Notes: generated by a model from the sequence alone, not told the origin. Positions 24,827 to 33,086 are shown, counted from the stretch's first letter. The stretch: 50,849 nucleotides of DNA from Micromonospora sp. AMSO31t (GCF_008868175.1 NZ_WBKT01000026.1:1-50849); one strand, 5' to 3'. Made by a program: numbers and translations.

Positions 24827-25642
24827 TCAGCCCTTCGTCGCGCCGGCGGTCAGGCCGGAGACCACGTACTTCTGCACGAACAGGGCGATCACCATGATCG
24901 GCAGGGTGACCACGGTGGCCGCCGCCATGAGGCCGCCCCAGTCGATGCTGGCGTAGCCGACGAAGTCGAAGATCGCCACGGGCAGCGTCTTGGTGTCCGC
25001 GCCGGAGAGGACCAGGGCGAACATGAAGTTGTTCCAGGAGAAGATGAAGGACAGGATCCCGGCGGTGGCGATGCCCGGCACGGACAGCGGCAGGGTGACC
25101 CGGCGGAACGCGCCGATGTGGGTGAGCCCGTCGACCAGCGCCGCCTCCTCCAGCTCCTCGGGCAGGCCGTCGAAGAAGCCCATCATGATGTAGACGATCA
25201 ACGGCAGCGAGACGAACATGTGGCTGAGGATCAGCACGGTGAAGCCGCCGACGAGCTGCAGGTTCGAGAAGACGTAGTACCAGGGCACGAGCAGCGAGAC
25301 GCCGGGGATGACCCGGGCCATCAGCACCACGAGGGCCGACTTCTTCATGTTGAACCGGCTCATCGAGTACGCGGCCGGCACGCCGAGGATCAGCGACAGC
25401 ACGGTGGCGGCGAACGCCACCCAGAGGCTGTTGCCGATGAACTGGACGTAGTGCGACTGCTGGAGCACCGTCGCGTAGTTGTCCAGGGTGGGCGAGAAGA
25501 CCAGCGCCTTGCCGGTGTCGTAGATGTCGACGTTGGTCTTGAACGACGCGGCGATCATCCAGAGCAGCGGCGTGACGAGCGACAGCACCACGACGACGAG
25601 GGCCACCACCCGGAACACCCGGTACGACGGACTGGCCTTCAT
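24827..25642 (-). CDS. Carbohydrate ABC transporter permease (MalG type)
   Basis: A 271-residue CUT1-type inner permease with six hydrophobic segments. The ATPase-contact EAA loop reads EEAALVDGLTHIGAFRRVTLP (near residues 180-200). ATG at 25642 overlaps the stop of the partner permease (ATGA). Together with that permease and the binding protein it should import a sugar acid or a sugar-acid-containing oligosaccharide, judging by the enzymes downstream. No ATPase gene is in the operon. Confidence 0.94.
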   Translation of the reverse strand: MKASPSYRVFRVVALVVVVLSLVTPLLWMIAASFKTNVDIYDTGKALVFSPTLDNYATVLQQSHYVQFIGNSLWVAFAATVLSLILGVPAAYSMSRFNMKKSALVVLMARVIPGVSLLVPWYYVFSNLQLVGGFTVLILSHMFVSLPLIVYIMMGFFDGLPEELEEAALVDGLTHIGAFRRVTLPLSVPGIATAGILSFIFSWNNFMFALVLSGADTKTLPVAIFDFVGYASIDWGGLMAAATVVTLPIMVIALFVQKYVVSGLTAGATKG

Positions 25643-26586
25643 CGCCTGGCCCCCTTGCGCCGTGCGGTCAGGGCCCACATCGCCCCGATGATGATCAGGA
25701 AGAAAAGGATGAGGACGGTGGAGGAGACGCCGTACTCGTTGTAGTCGAAGCTCAGCCCGTAGGCGTACACGTTGAGGGTCTCCACCTCGTGGAAGGAGCC
25801 GCCGCCGCGACCCTTGGTGGCGTAGAGGATGTCGAAGGTCTTCAGCGCGTCGATGCCGCGCAGCAGGATCGCGACGATCACCGTGGGCATCAACAGCGGC
25901 AGGGTGACGTGCCGGAACCGCTGCCAGGCGCTGGCGCCGTCGATCCGGGCCGCCTCCTGCGGCTCGTCCGACAGCGAGGTCAGACCGGCGAGCAGGATCA
26001 GCACCACCATGGGCGTCCACTGCCACACGTCGATGAAGATCGTGGTGGGCAGCGCGGAGTGCTGGCCGGCGAGCCACGGCTGCGGGCCGATGCCGACCCA
26101 GCCGAGCACCTGGTTGGCCAGGCCGATGTTCGGGTCGAAGATGAGCCGCCACATCATGCCGACCGCGACCGGGGTGGCGACCAGCGGCATGAGGATGGCC
26201 ACCCGTACCCACTTCTGGCCCTTGAACGGCCGCCACAGCAGCAGCGCGACGGCCATCCCGAGGACCACCTCGAACAGCAGCGCGACGACGGTGAAGGCGG
26301 CGGTCCGACCGACGGCCGGCCAGAACCGGTCGGTGTCCGACAGCACGTCGAGGTAGTTCTGGAAGCCCACGAACTCGCTCTCGGCGCGGACGGACCCCTC
26401 GGCGTCGGTGAGGCTGAGCCAGGCGGTCCAGCCCAGCGGGATCACGATCAGGGCGGCGACGAAGACCATCGCGGGCGCGGCGAAGAGCCACTTGCGGTGC
26501 TCGTTGGCCCAGCGCGCCCAGCCGGGCGTGTCGGGCATGACGCCGACGCCGCCGGGGGCGCGGCGGGTGGTGGTGACGGTTGCCAT
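25639..26586 (-). CDS. Carbohydrate ABC transporter permease (MalF type)
   Basis: A 315-residue permease with six predicted membrane helices and a cytoplasmic Arg-rich N-terminus. The EAA loop EPQEAARIDGASAWQRFRHV lies in the fifth-sixth helix region. ATG at 26586 is preceded by CCGGAGATCC. The open frame extends far upstream through the binding-protein gene, but that part is shadow sequence. It pairs with the MalG-type permease, with which it overlaps by four bases, and is separated from the binding-protein gene by a strong hairpin. Confidence 0.93.
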   Translation of the reverse strand: MATVTTTRRAPGGVGVMPDTPGWARWANEHRKWLFAAPAMVFVAALIVIPLGWTAWLSLTDAEGSVRAESEFVGFQNYLDVLSDTDRFWPAVGRTAAFTVVALLFEVVLGMAVALLLWRPFKGQKWVRVAILMPLVATPVAVGMMWRLIFDPNIGLANQVLGWVGIGPQPWLAGQHSALPTTIFIDVWQWTPMVVLILLAGLTSLSDEPQEAARIDGASAWQRFRHVTLPLLMPTVIVAILLRGIDALKTFDILYATKGRGGGSFHEVETLNVYAYGLSFDYNEYGVSSTVLILFFLIIIGAMWALTARRKGARR

Positions 26587-26619
26587 GGGATCTCCGGGGT
26601 GGGCGGACCGACAGGGGTA

Positions 26620-26654
26620 CGCGGGTGGTGGGGCAAGGGGCCCCACCACCCGCG
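26620..26654. terminator. Intra-operon hairpin between binding-protein and permease genes
   Basis: A perfect 14-base stem (26620-26633 with 26641-26654; the upper-strand left arm is CGCGGGTGGTGGGG) with a 7-base loop, between the solute-binding-protein stop and the first permease start. Such hairpins usually act as partial terminators or 3'-end stabilisers, giving more binding protein than permease. Confidence 0.75.
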
Positions 26655-26660
26655 CGCGTG

Positions 26661-27953
26661 CTACTTGGCCTCGTCGTCCAGGAACTTCTGGAAGGCCTCG
26701 TTGGCGGTGTCGGCCGCGGCCGCCGGGTCCTTGCCGGTGATCGCGTCGACGATCGGCTGGCCGACGAGCTCGCGGGCCTGGCCGACCTTCACGACCACGG
26801 GCCGGTCGTGGGCGACGCCGCCCTGCGTGCTGGCGTTGATGGCCTCGACCAGGTCCTTCGGGTAGTTCGCGGTGCCCTCCGGGTTGGCCCAGACCGAGGT
26901 ACGCGCGCCCGGCACGCCGGCCTTCTGCTGCGCGAGGGTCTGCTCCTTGCCGGTGGCCCACTCGACGAACTTCCAGGCGTTGCTCTTGTTCTTCGAGGCG
27001 TCGTTGATGCCCAGCGCCCACGACGGGATGTTGTACGGCTTGGAGCCGGCCGGGCCGGCCGGGAACGGCGCGAAGCCGACGGTGTCCGACACCTTGGACT
27101 TGGCCGGGTCGGTGGCGTTCTTGTAGAGCGAGTTGGCCTCGGTGTAGAAGGCGGCCTTGCCCTGGGTGAAGATGGCCATCGCCTCGGGCCAGCTCATGTC
27201 GGTGCTGACGTTGGCCGGGCCGGAGTCCTTGATGAGCCCGCCGTAGAAGGCGTACGCCTGCTTGGCGGCGTCGCTGTTGACGGTCGCCTTGCCGCTGCCG
27301 TCGACGAAGTCACCGCCGAAGCTGTAGAGGAAGCTGGAGAACTGGGTGACCGCCGGCGACTTGCCGGTCCGGGCCACGAAGCCCGCGGTGCCCGGGACAC
27401 TGGCCTTGATCTTCGCGGCGGCCGTCTTCAGCTCGTCGAGGGTCTTCGGCGCCGCGCTCAGGCCGGCCTTGGCCAGCAGGTCCTTGCGGTAGTACAGGAC
27501 CTCCTGCTCGGTGATGATCGGGACGCCCACCGACTTGCCCTCGTACGTGGTGGCCTCGACCGGGCCGGACTGGAAGTCGGAGTAGTCCCAGTCCTTGGTG
27601 GACTTCACCTGGTCGGACAGGTCGGCGAGGTACTTGTTCTTGGCGAAGAGCTTCCCCTCCTGGAGGGGGCGGTACATCATCACGTCGAGGTCGGACGAGC
27701 CGGCGTTGAGCTTGACGTTGTACTGGTCGGAGAGCTGGTCCTCGCCGAGCTGGGTGATCTCGACCTTGAGCCCGGTCTGCTTCTCGAACTCGGGCAGGGC
27801 CGCCTTGATGTTCTCCGTCCACACGTGGTTCGCCAGCGTCACGCGCACCGTCTTGGACGCGCCGCTGTCGTCGCCACCGCCGCCGCCGCAGGCGGCCAGG
27901 CCCATGGTGGCGACCACGGCCAGAGACGTACCGAATATCGATCGACGTCGCAC
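26661..27953 (-). CDS. Extracellular sugar(-acid)-binding lipoprotein of an ABC transporter
   Basis: A 430-residue family 1 solute-binding protein. The N-terminus is basic (RRRS), then a hydrophobic stretch and lipobox LAAC with lipidated C22, then a Gly/Ser linker. The mature domain begins KTVRVTLANHVW and carries the usual VPIITEQEVLYYRKDLL and WKFVEWATG blocks. GTG at 27953 has AAGGAG seven bases upstream; a longer start would put extra charged residues before the signal peptide. First gene of the operon; the downstream enzymes suggest a galactonate/mannonate-type ligand. Confidence 0.93.
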   Translation of the reverse strand: MRRRSIFGTSLAVVATMGLAACGGGGGDDSGASKTVRVTLANHVWTENIKAALPEFEKQTGLKVEITQLGEDQLSDQYNVKLNAGSSDLDVMMYRPLQEGKLFAKNKYLADLSDQVKSTKDWDYSDFQSGPVEATTYEGKSVGVPIITEQEVLYYRKDLLAKAGLSAAPKTLDELKTAAAKIKASVPGTAGFVARTGKSPAVTQFSSFLYSFGGDFVDGSGKATVNSDAAKQAYAFYGGLIKDSGPANVSTDMSWPEAMAIFTQGKAAFYTEANSLYKNATDPAKSKVSDTVGFAPFPAGPAGSKPYNIPSWALGINDASKNKSNAWKFVEWATGKEQTLAQQKAGVPGARTSVWANPEGTANYPKDLVEAINASTQGGVAHDRPVVVKVGQARELVGQPIVDAITGKDPAAAADTANEAFQKFLDDEAK

Positions 27954-28029
27954 GTCATCTCTCCTTTTCTCGTGGTCGCCGCCCCGGGGGAAGAGCGCCA
28001 CAACGCTGTAACGTCCGCTTAACCACGGG

Positions 28030-28059
28030 ATGCTAGGCCGAAAAAGCTGATTTATTCAA
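28030..28059 (-). promoter_or_regulatory. Predicted promoter of the sugar-acid operon
   Basis: On the minus strand, TTGAAT (28059-28054) is followed after 18 bases by TAGCAT (28035-28030). The predicted transcript starts near 28022, giving a leader of about 70 bases before the binding-protein GTG. The -35 box lies back-to-back with that of the divergent regulator gene. Confidence 0.5.
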
Positions 28060-28083
28060 GGGTCGATCACCAACTGATATGCT
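28055..28083 (+). promoter_or_regulatory. Predicted leaderless promoter of the GntR/FadR regulator
   Basis: TATGCT (28078-28083) fits the -10 consensus, and GTG at 28091 begins eight bases after its end, at the expected first base of the transcript. A weak -35 (TTCAAG, 28055-28060) is 17 bases upstream. No ribosome site precedes either possible start codon. Confidence 0.45.
28061..28071. promoter_or_regulatory. Candidate GntR-family operator
   Basis: GGTCGATCACC is a short dyad (GGT-N5-ACC) lying inside the spacer of the regulator promoter and immediately behind the -35 box of the operon promoter. GntR/FadR proteins commonly bind GT-Nx-AC dyads. A bound dimer here would block both promoters. 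The site is short and the assignment tentative. Confidence 0.35.
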
Positions 28084-28090
28084 CCGACCC

Positions 28091-28831
28091 GTGGATCACT
28101 CCTCCTCCGGGGGCGAGACCGGGCTGCACGCCCGCGTGCTCGACGAACTCGGCACGGCCGTCTGCGGCGGCGAACTGGCCGCCGGCTCCGTGCTCAACAT
28201 CGACGAACTCGTCGACCGGCACGCGGTCTCCCGGTCGGTGATCCGCGAGGTCCTCCGGGTACTCGCGTCGATGGGCCTCATCGAGACGCGCCGCCGGGTC
28301 GGCGTCCTGATCCGCCCCGCCGAGGCGTGGAACGTCTTCGACCCGCAGGTGATCCGCTGGCGGCTCGCCTCCGCCGGCCGGATGGCGCAGCTCCGCTCGA
28401 TCACCGAGCTGCGGACCGCGGTCGAGCCGCACGCCGCCTGGCTGGCCGCCCGCCGGATCACCCCCGACGACGCGAGCGACCTCGTCGGGATCGCGGCGAA
28501 GATGTGGGCCGCCGGGCAGGCCGGGGACGAGGACCGCTTCCTGCGCCTGGACATCGAGTTCCACCGGCGGATCCTCGCCGCCTCCGGCAACGAGATGTTC
28601 GGCAAGCTCCGGGAACTGGTCGCCGAGGTGCTCACCGGCCGGCACCACTACCACCTCATGCCGCACCACCCCGATCAGCAGGCGTTGCAGCTGCACGCCG
28701 ACGTGGCCTCGGCGCTGCAGCGCCGCGACGGCGACGCGGCCCGCCGGGCCATGGTGCAGATCATGGAGCAGGCGTTCGACGAGATGAAGTCGATGTGGGA
28801 GCAGACCACCGAGCCGGACCCGGTGAGCTGA
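28091..28831 (+). CDS. GntR/FadR-family (FCD) transcriptional regulator of sugar-acid catabolism
   Basis: A 246-residue repressor-type protein. The winged HTH occupies residues 8-75 (DELVDRHAVSRSVIREVLRVL, wing ETRRRVGVLIRP). The FCD ligand domain follows, with metal/ligand residues expected in ELRTAVEPHAAWLAA, DIEFHRRIL and LHADVASAL (Asp-His-His-His pattern). Enteric DgoR, which controls galactonate genes, belongs to the same family. I prefer GTG 28091 (leaderless, correctly spaced from the -10) to ATG 28079, which overlaps the -10 box. It is divergent from the dgo/man operon and very likely controls it, with a keto-deoxy sugar acid or aldonate as inducer. Confidence 0.92.
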   Translation: MDHSSSGGETGLHARVLDELGTAVCGGELAAGSVLNIDELVDRHAVSRSVIREVLRVLASMGLIETRRRVGVLIRPAEAWNVFDPQVIRWRLASAGRMAQLRSITELRTAVEPHAAWLAARRITPDDASDLVGIAAKMWAAGQAGDEDRFLRLDIEFHRRILAASGNEMFGKLRELVAEVLTGRHHYHLMPHHPDQQALQLHADVASALQRRDGDAARRAMVQIMEQAFDEMKSMWEQTTEPDPVS

Positions 28832-28844
28832 CCCCGGCGCGCGC

Positions 28845-29639
28845 TCAGCCGAACGCGACCCGCTCCAGCCAGAAGTCCAGCAGCTGCCCGTCGCCGAGGA
28901 CCTCGACGACCGTGGTGTCGACCGGTCGCCGCCGGTAGACCATCAGCAGCAGCTCGCTCACCGGGCCGCGGACCGCCACGGTCGCCTTCTCGTGCGCCCG
29001 CCGCCAGGCGAGGGTGTCGCCGGTGAGGTCCACGAGCCACTCCGCACCCAGCTCGGCGGGCACGTCGGTGGCGTGCAGGTGCAGGGTGCGGCCGGGACCG
29101 AGCAGATCGCGCCGGTGCGGAAAGATGTCCAGCATCTGCGGCAGCGAGCCCAGCTCCAGCCACTCGTCCAGCGCGTCGACCGCCACCGCCGGGTCGACGG
29201 CGAAGTCCACGCCCAGGGCGAGGGCGGCGTCCGCCCGGTGCAGCAGCGTCTCGTTGGCGAACCGGCGCGCCCAGAACACGCCGGCGGCCGGCACCTCCAG
29301 CGGCGTCCAGGTGGCCACGTCGGGTCCCGCCGCACCGAGCGCGCCGGCCAGCGCGGCGGCGCTCTCCACCAGCCAGGGGCCGACCACCGCGGGCTCCTCG
29401 TTCGCGTACGGCGACAGGTCCCGGAAGTGGGTGTCCGACGGCGGCCGTTCGGCCCGCGTGCGCACCACCTCGGCCGCCCAGCGCTGGCCGCCGCCGAGGT
29501 GCCGGGCCAGCTGGCCGACGTTCCACCCCGGACAGGAGGAGACGGGCGTGGTCAGGTCGGCGCCGTCGAGGTGGGTGCGGAGCAGGTCGCTCTGGGCGAC
29601 GATCTCGGCGCGGTGGCGGTCGAAGCTCAGGGCGGCCAT
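28845..29639 (-). CDS. Maleylpyruvate isomerase family mycothiol-dependent protein
   Basis: A 264-residue DinB-like four-helix-bundle protein of the actinobacterial family typified by mycothiol-dependent maleylpyruvate isomerase. The N-terminal helix carries SFDRHRAEIVAQSDLLRTHL, then SSCPGWNVGQLARHLGG with the conserved Trp and metal-ligand His, and NETLLHRADA supplies further His/Asp ligands. The C-terminal sterol-carrier-like half contains ELLLMVYRRRP. No aromatic ring-cleavage genes are nearby, so the actual reaction is unknown. ATG at 29639; convergent with the FadR-type gene. Confidence 0.87.
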   Translation of the reverse strand: MAALSFDRHRAEIVAQSDLLRTHLDGADLTTPVSSCPGWNVGQLARHLGGGQRWAAEVVRTRAERPPSDTHFRDLSPYANEEPAVVGPWLVESAAALAGALGAAGPDVATWTPLEVPAAGVFWARRFANETLLHRADAALALGVDFAVDPAVAVDALDEWLELGSLPQMLDIFPHRRDLLGPGRTLHLHATDVPAELGAEWLVDLTGDTLAWRRAHEKATVAVRGPVSELLLMVYRRRPVDTTVVEVLGDGQLLDFWLERVAFG

Positions 29640-29712
29640 CAGCCCACCGTAGTGGCCGGCCGGAGGCACCGGGGGAAGCCGCCGGTGGGCGTTTCGTCCC
29701 GTCCCCGGGCGG

Positions 29713-30102
29713 TCAGGGCGTGCGGGGCACCGGCTGGGCCAGCGCGCCGATCTCCCGGGGCAGCTGCGCGAGGGCCTGCTCGAACTCGACGTGCCCCACC
29801 ACCCGGTGCAGGGTCTGCAGCACGGCCCGGGCGCCCCGCTCGGCGACGTCCGGCGCCGTGCCGGCGCGCTCGGCCACCCGGCGCAGGAACTCGTCGTACC
29901 CGAAGGCCTCCGGCTCCTCCGGGCGGGCCCGGGCCAGCAGTGGGCGCAGCTCGTGCGCCACGTGGTCGGCCAGGTCCGCCGCCTCGCCGCCGCTGATCCG
30001 CTCGGCGAGGGTGCGCAGGGTGGCCTCGGTCAGGGATCGCGCGGTGTCGGCCGGGACGCCCGCCCGTTCGGCCACCTTCGCCACGAACTCCAGCTCCGCC
30101 AT
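29713..30102 (-). CDS. DUF2267 domain protein
   Basis: A 129-residue, helical, acidic protein with the duplicated DUF2267 layout: each half has a helix of the form E(F)xxxVAERAGxxxDxAE followed by a long helix (residues 4-25 and 69-92). ATG at 30102 after GGACGGAAGGACCG. No signal peptide or Cys. The function of the family is unknown; members often occur near stress genes. It is divergent from the ligase gene. Confidence 0.88.
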   Translation of the reverse strand: MAELEFVAKVAERAGVPADTARSLTEATLRTLAERISGGEAADLADHVAHELRPLLARARPEEPEAFGYDEFLRRVAERAGTAPDVAERGARAVLQTLHRVVGHVEFEQALAQLPREIGALAQPVPRTP

Positions 30103-30223
30103 CGTCGGTCCTTCCGTCCCGGAGACGGGTGGCTACCCGCCGACGACCACCACAAACGACCGCCGTTCGGGCAAAAGACCGGAAACCGGCGTCCGCCGAG
30201 GTCGCGACGGCCAGGATCGGGAC

Positions 30224-31186
30224 GTGGCCGCCAGGATGCCGACGCTCGTGCCGCCGATGCTCGCCGGGCTCGGCGCGCTGCCCACCGGGCCCGGCTGGGG
30301 CTACGAGTTCAAGTGGGACGGCGTGCGCGCGGTCGCGTACGTCCACCGGGGGCTGCGGCTGCTCAGCCGCAACGACCGGGACGTCACCCGGGCCTACCCG
30401 GAGCTGGGCGAGCTGGCCGACCTCCTGGCCGGGCGGCGGGCGGTGCTCGACGGCGAGATCGTGGCGCTCGACCCCGGCGGCCGGCCCAGCTTCTCGGCGC
30501 TGCAACGGCGGATGCACGTGCGGGCGCCGGCCGCCGCGCTGGTCGCCGCCACCCCGGTCCGGTACTACCTGTTCGACCTGCTGCACCTCGACGGGCGGGA
30601 CACCACGGCCCTGCCATACACGGAACGGCGCGCGGCGCTGGAGGGGCTGGGGCTCAGCGGCGAGACCGTCGAGACGCCGCCCTACTGGACCGGCGAGGCC
30701 GGCCGGGCCCTGGCCACCGCGGCGGCCGACCTCGGCCTGGAAGGGGTGGTCGCCAAGCAGCTCCGGTCGCCGTACGAGCCGGGCCGCCGGGGCGCGGCGT
30801 GGGTCAAGGTGCCGCTCAACGAGACCGTCGAGGTGATCGTGGGCGGCTGGAAGCCGGGCTCCGGCCGGCGGTCCGGCGCCATCGGGTCCCTGCTGCTCGG
30901 CATGTACGACGAGCACGACCGGCTGCACTACATCGGGCAGGTGGGCACCGGCTTCACCCAGGCCGTGCTGCGCGACCTGGCGGGCCGCCTGGAGCCGCTG
31001 ACCCGGCCGGATCCGCCCTTCGCCGAGGTGCCGCGCGAGCACGCCCGGCACGCCGTCTGGGTCGACCCGGTGCTGGTCGGGGACGTCACCTTCCGGTCCT
31101 GGACGCCGGACCGCCGGCTGCGCCACCCCTCCTGGAAGGGGCTGCGCAGCGACCGGGATCCGGCGGAGATCCGGCTGCGGCGCTGA
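30224..31186 (+). CDS. LigD-like ATP-dependent DNA ligase (ligase domain only)
   Basis: A 320-residue nucleotidyltransferase with the ligase motifs in order: motif I FKWDGVR with adenylated K30, LLSRNDRDVT (Ia), LDGEIVALD (III), EGVVAKQ (IV) and AAWVKV (V), then an OB-fold ending HPSWKGLRSDRDP. It corresponds to the ligase module of LigD; neither the polymerase/primase nor the phosphoesterase module is present, and no Ku gene is adjacent. GTG 30224 has AGGA seven bases upstream; ATG 30236 is an alternative. Probably supplies end-joining or nick sealing during repair. Confidence 0.9.
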   Translation: MAARMPTLVPPMLAGLGALPTGPGWGYEFKWDGVRAVAYVHRGLRLLSRNDRDVTRAYPELGELADLLAGRRAVLDGEIVALDPGGRPSFSALQRRMHVRAPAAALVAATPVRYYLFDLLHLDGRDTTALPYTERRAALEGLGLSGETVETPPYWTGEAGRALATAAADLGLEGVVAKQLRSPYEPGRRGAAWVKVPLNETVEVIVGGWKPGSGRRSGAIGSLLLGMYDEHDRLHYIGQVGTGFTQAVLRDLAGRLEPLTRPDPPFAEVPREHARHAVWVDPVLVGDVTFRSWTPDRRLRHPSWKGLRSDRDPAEIRLRR

Positions 31187-31226
31187 CCCCGGGGCCGCCG
31201 GCTACGCGGGTGGCGGCGGGGCGGCC

Positions 31227-33086
31227 TCAGGCGAGGGCGCGGGCCGCGCCGACGATGGCGTACGCGCCGATGCCCGCCCGGTCCATCTGCTGGGCCGGGG
31301 TCCCCGAGCCGGGCAGTCCGCGTACGGCCAGGTGGTTGACCCGCACCGGCTCGGCCAGGCCGGCCAGCTCCTCCAGCACGGCGGAGCCCAGCCCGCCCTG
31401 CGGGTAGTGGTCCTCGACCACCACCAACCGGCCACCGGTGTCGCGCACGGCGTCGAGCAGCCGCTGCCGGTCGACCGGCTTCACCGAGTAGAGGTCGATC
31501 ACCCGGGCGTCGATCCCCTCGCGGGCCAGCTCGTCGGCTGCCGCGAGGCAGTTGTGCACGGTCACCCCGGCGCCGATGAGCGCCACGTCGGTCCCGTCGC
31601 GCAGCAGCTTGCTGCCGCCGACCGGGAAGTCCTCGCCGTTGTCGTAGAGCACCGGGTACTTGCCGCGCGTGGTGCGCAGGTAGCTGACGCCCTCCCGGTC
31701 GACCATGGCGGCGACCAGGGCCGCGCAGGAGACGGCGTCGCTCGGGTAGAGCACGGTCGACCCGTGCACGGCGCGCAGGGCGGCGAGATCCTCCAGGCCC
31801 ATCTGCGAGGGGCCGTCCGGGCCGATCTCCACGCCCGCGTGCGAGCCCGCGAGGGCGATGTCGGCCCGGGAGATGCCGGCCATCCGGATGAAGTCGTAGG
31901 CGCGGGACAGGAACGCGGCGAAGGTGGCCGCGAACGGCCGGTAACCGCGGACCCGCAGGCCCACCGCGGCGGCGACGAGCTGCTGCTCGGCGATGAACAT
32001 CTCGAAGAACCGGTCCGGGTACGCCTCGCCGAACTTGTCCGCCCGGGTCGAGTCGCTGACCTCGCCGTCGAGGACCACCACGTCCGGCCGGACGCCCAGT
32101 GCGCGCAGCGCGTCCCCGTACGCGTTGCGGGTGGCCACCTTCGCCCCCTTGTCGTACCGGGGCAGCTCCGGTGGCGGCCCGGCGGGAGCGGGGGCCGCCG
32201 GCGCGGCGGCGGGCCGCGGCCCGGTGACCCGGATCTGCCGCACGCCCCCGAGGGCCTGGACGGCCCGCTCGGCCTGGTCCGCTTCGAGCGCCTTGCCGTG
32301 CCAGTCGGGCCGGTTCTCGATCTCCGGCACGCCCTTGCCCTTGACCGTCCGGGCCAGCACGACCGTCGGGCCGGTCGCCTGCCGGGCCTGCCCGAACGCC
32401 TCGTCGATCGCGGCCAGGTCGTGGCCGTCGACGACGATCGGGTGGCAGCCGAACGCCTCGACGCGCCGGCGGTAGGTGTCCAGGTCCCACTCCAGCTCGG
32501 TCGGCCCCCGCTGGCCGAACCGGTTCACGTCCACGATCGCGGTGAGGTTGCGCAGCCCGTAGTGGCCGGCCTTGTCCAGGGCCTCCCAGATGGAGCCCTC
32601 GGCCGTCTCGCTGTCGCCGCAGAGCACCCACACGTGGAACGGGAGCTTGTCCAGGTACCGCCCGGCCAGGGCGACGCCGACGCCGACCGGCAGCCCCTGG
32701 CCGAGCGAGCCGGTGGCGGTGTCGACCCAGGGCAGGACCGGGGTGGGGTGGCCCTGGAGGCGGGAGTTCAACTGGCGGTAGGTCTCCAGCAGCTCCTGCT
32801 CGCTGATCGCCCCGGTCGCGCGGAAGACCGCGTACAGCAGCGGCGAGGCGTGCCCCTTGGAGAAGATCAGGTGGTCGTTGGCGCGGCTGCCCGGATAGGA
32901 CCAGTCGTAGCGCAGGTGGCGGGCTACCAGCACGGCCAGCAGGTCGGCCGCGGACAGGCTCGACGTGGGGTGGCCGGAGCCGGCCCGGGTGCTGCACCGG
33001 ATCGAGTCGACCCGGAGCTGGGCGGCGAGGTCGGCCAGCCCGGCCAGCTCCTCGTCGCGCAGGGTGCGCTCTGCTTCCATCGTCAC
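31227..33086 (-). CDS. tkt: Transketolase (short, fused type)
   Basis: A 619-residue thiamine-diphosphate enzyme. The N-terminal PP domain carries STRAGSGHPTSSLSAADLLAVL and the Mg/ThDP motif GDSETAEGSIWEALDKAG. The central Pyr domain includes DGEVSDSTRADKF and MFIAEQQLVAAAVGL with the catalytic Glu. The C-terminal domain ends the protein. An Ala/Pro-only linker near residues 315-335 joins the first two parts. It is shorter than the normal 660-700 residue enzyme and resembles the split N/C transketolases fused end to end. GTG 33086 lies nine bases after GGAGG; ATG two codons on is an alternative. Acts in the non-oxidative pentose phosphate pathway. Confidence 0.9.
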   Translation of the reverse strand: MTMEAERTLRDEELAGLADLAAQLRVDSIRCSTRAGSGHPTSSLSAADLLAVLVARHLRYDWSYPGSRANDHLIFSKGHASPLLYAVFRATGAISEQELLETYRQLNSRLQGHPTPVLPWVDTATGSLGQGLPVGVGVALAGRYLDKLPFHVWVLCGDSETAEGSIWEALDKAGHYGLRNLTAIVDVNRFGQRGPTELEWDLDTYRRRVEAFGCHPIVVDGHDLAAIDEAFGQARQATGPTVVLARTVKGKGVPEIENRPDWHGKALEADQAERAVQALGGVRQIRVTGPRPAAAPAAPAPAGPPPELPRYDKGAKVATRNAYGDALRALGVRPDVVVLDGEVSDSTRADKFGEAYPDRFFEMFIAEQQLVAAAVGLRVRGYRPFAATFAAFLSRAYDFIRMAGISRADIALAGSHAGVEIGPDGPSQMGLEDLAALRAVHGSTVLYPSDAVSCAALVAAMVDREGVSYLRTTRGKYPVLYDNGEDFPVGGSKLLRDGTDVALIGAGVTVHNCLAAADELAREGIDARVIDLYSVKPVDRQRLLDAVRDTGGRLVVVEDHYPQGGLGSAVLEELAGLAEPVRVNHLAVRGLPGSGTPAQQMDRAGIGAYAIVGAARALA

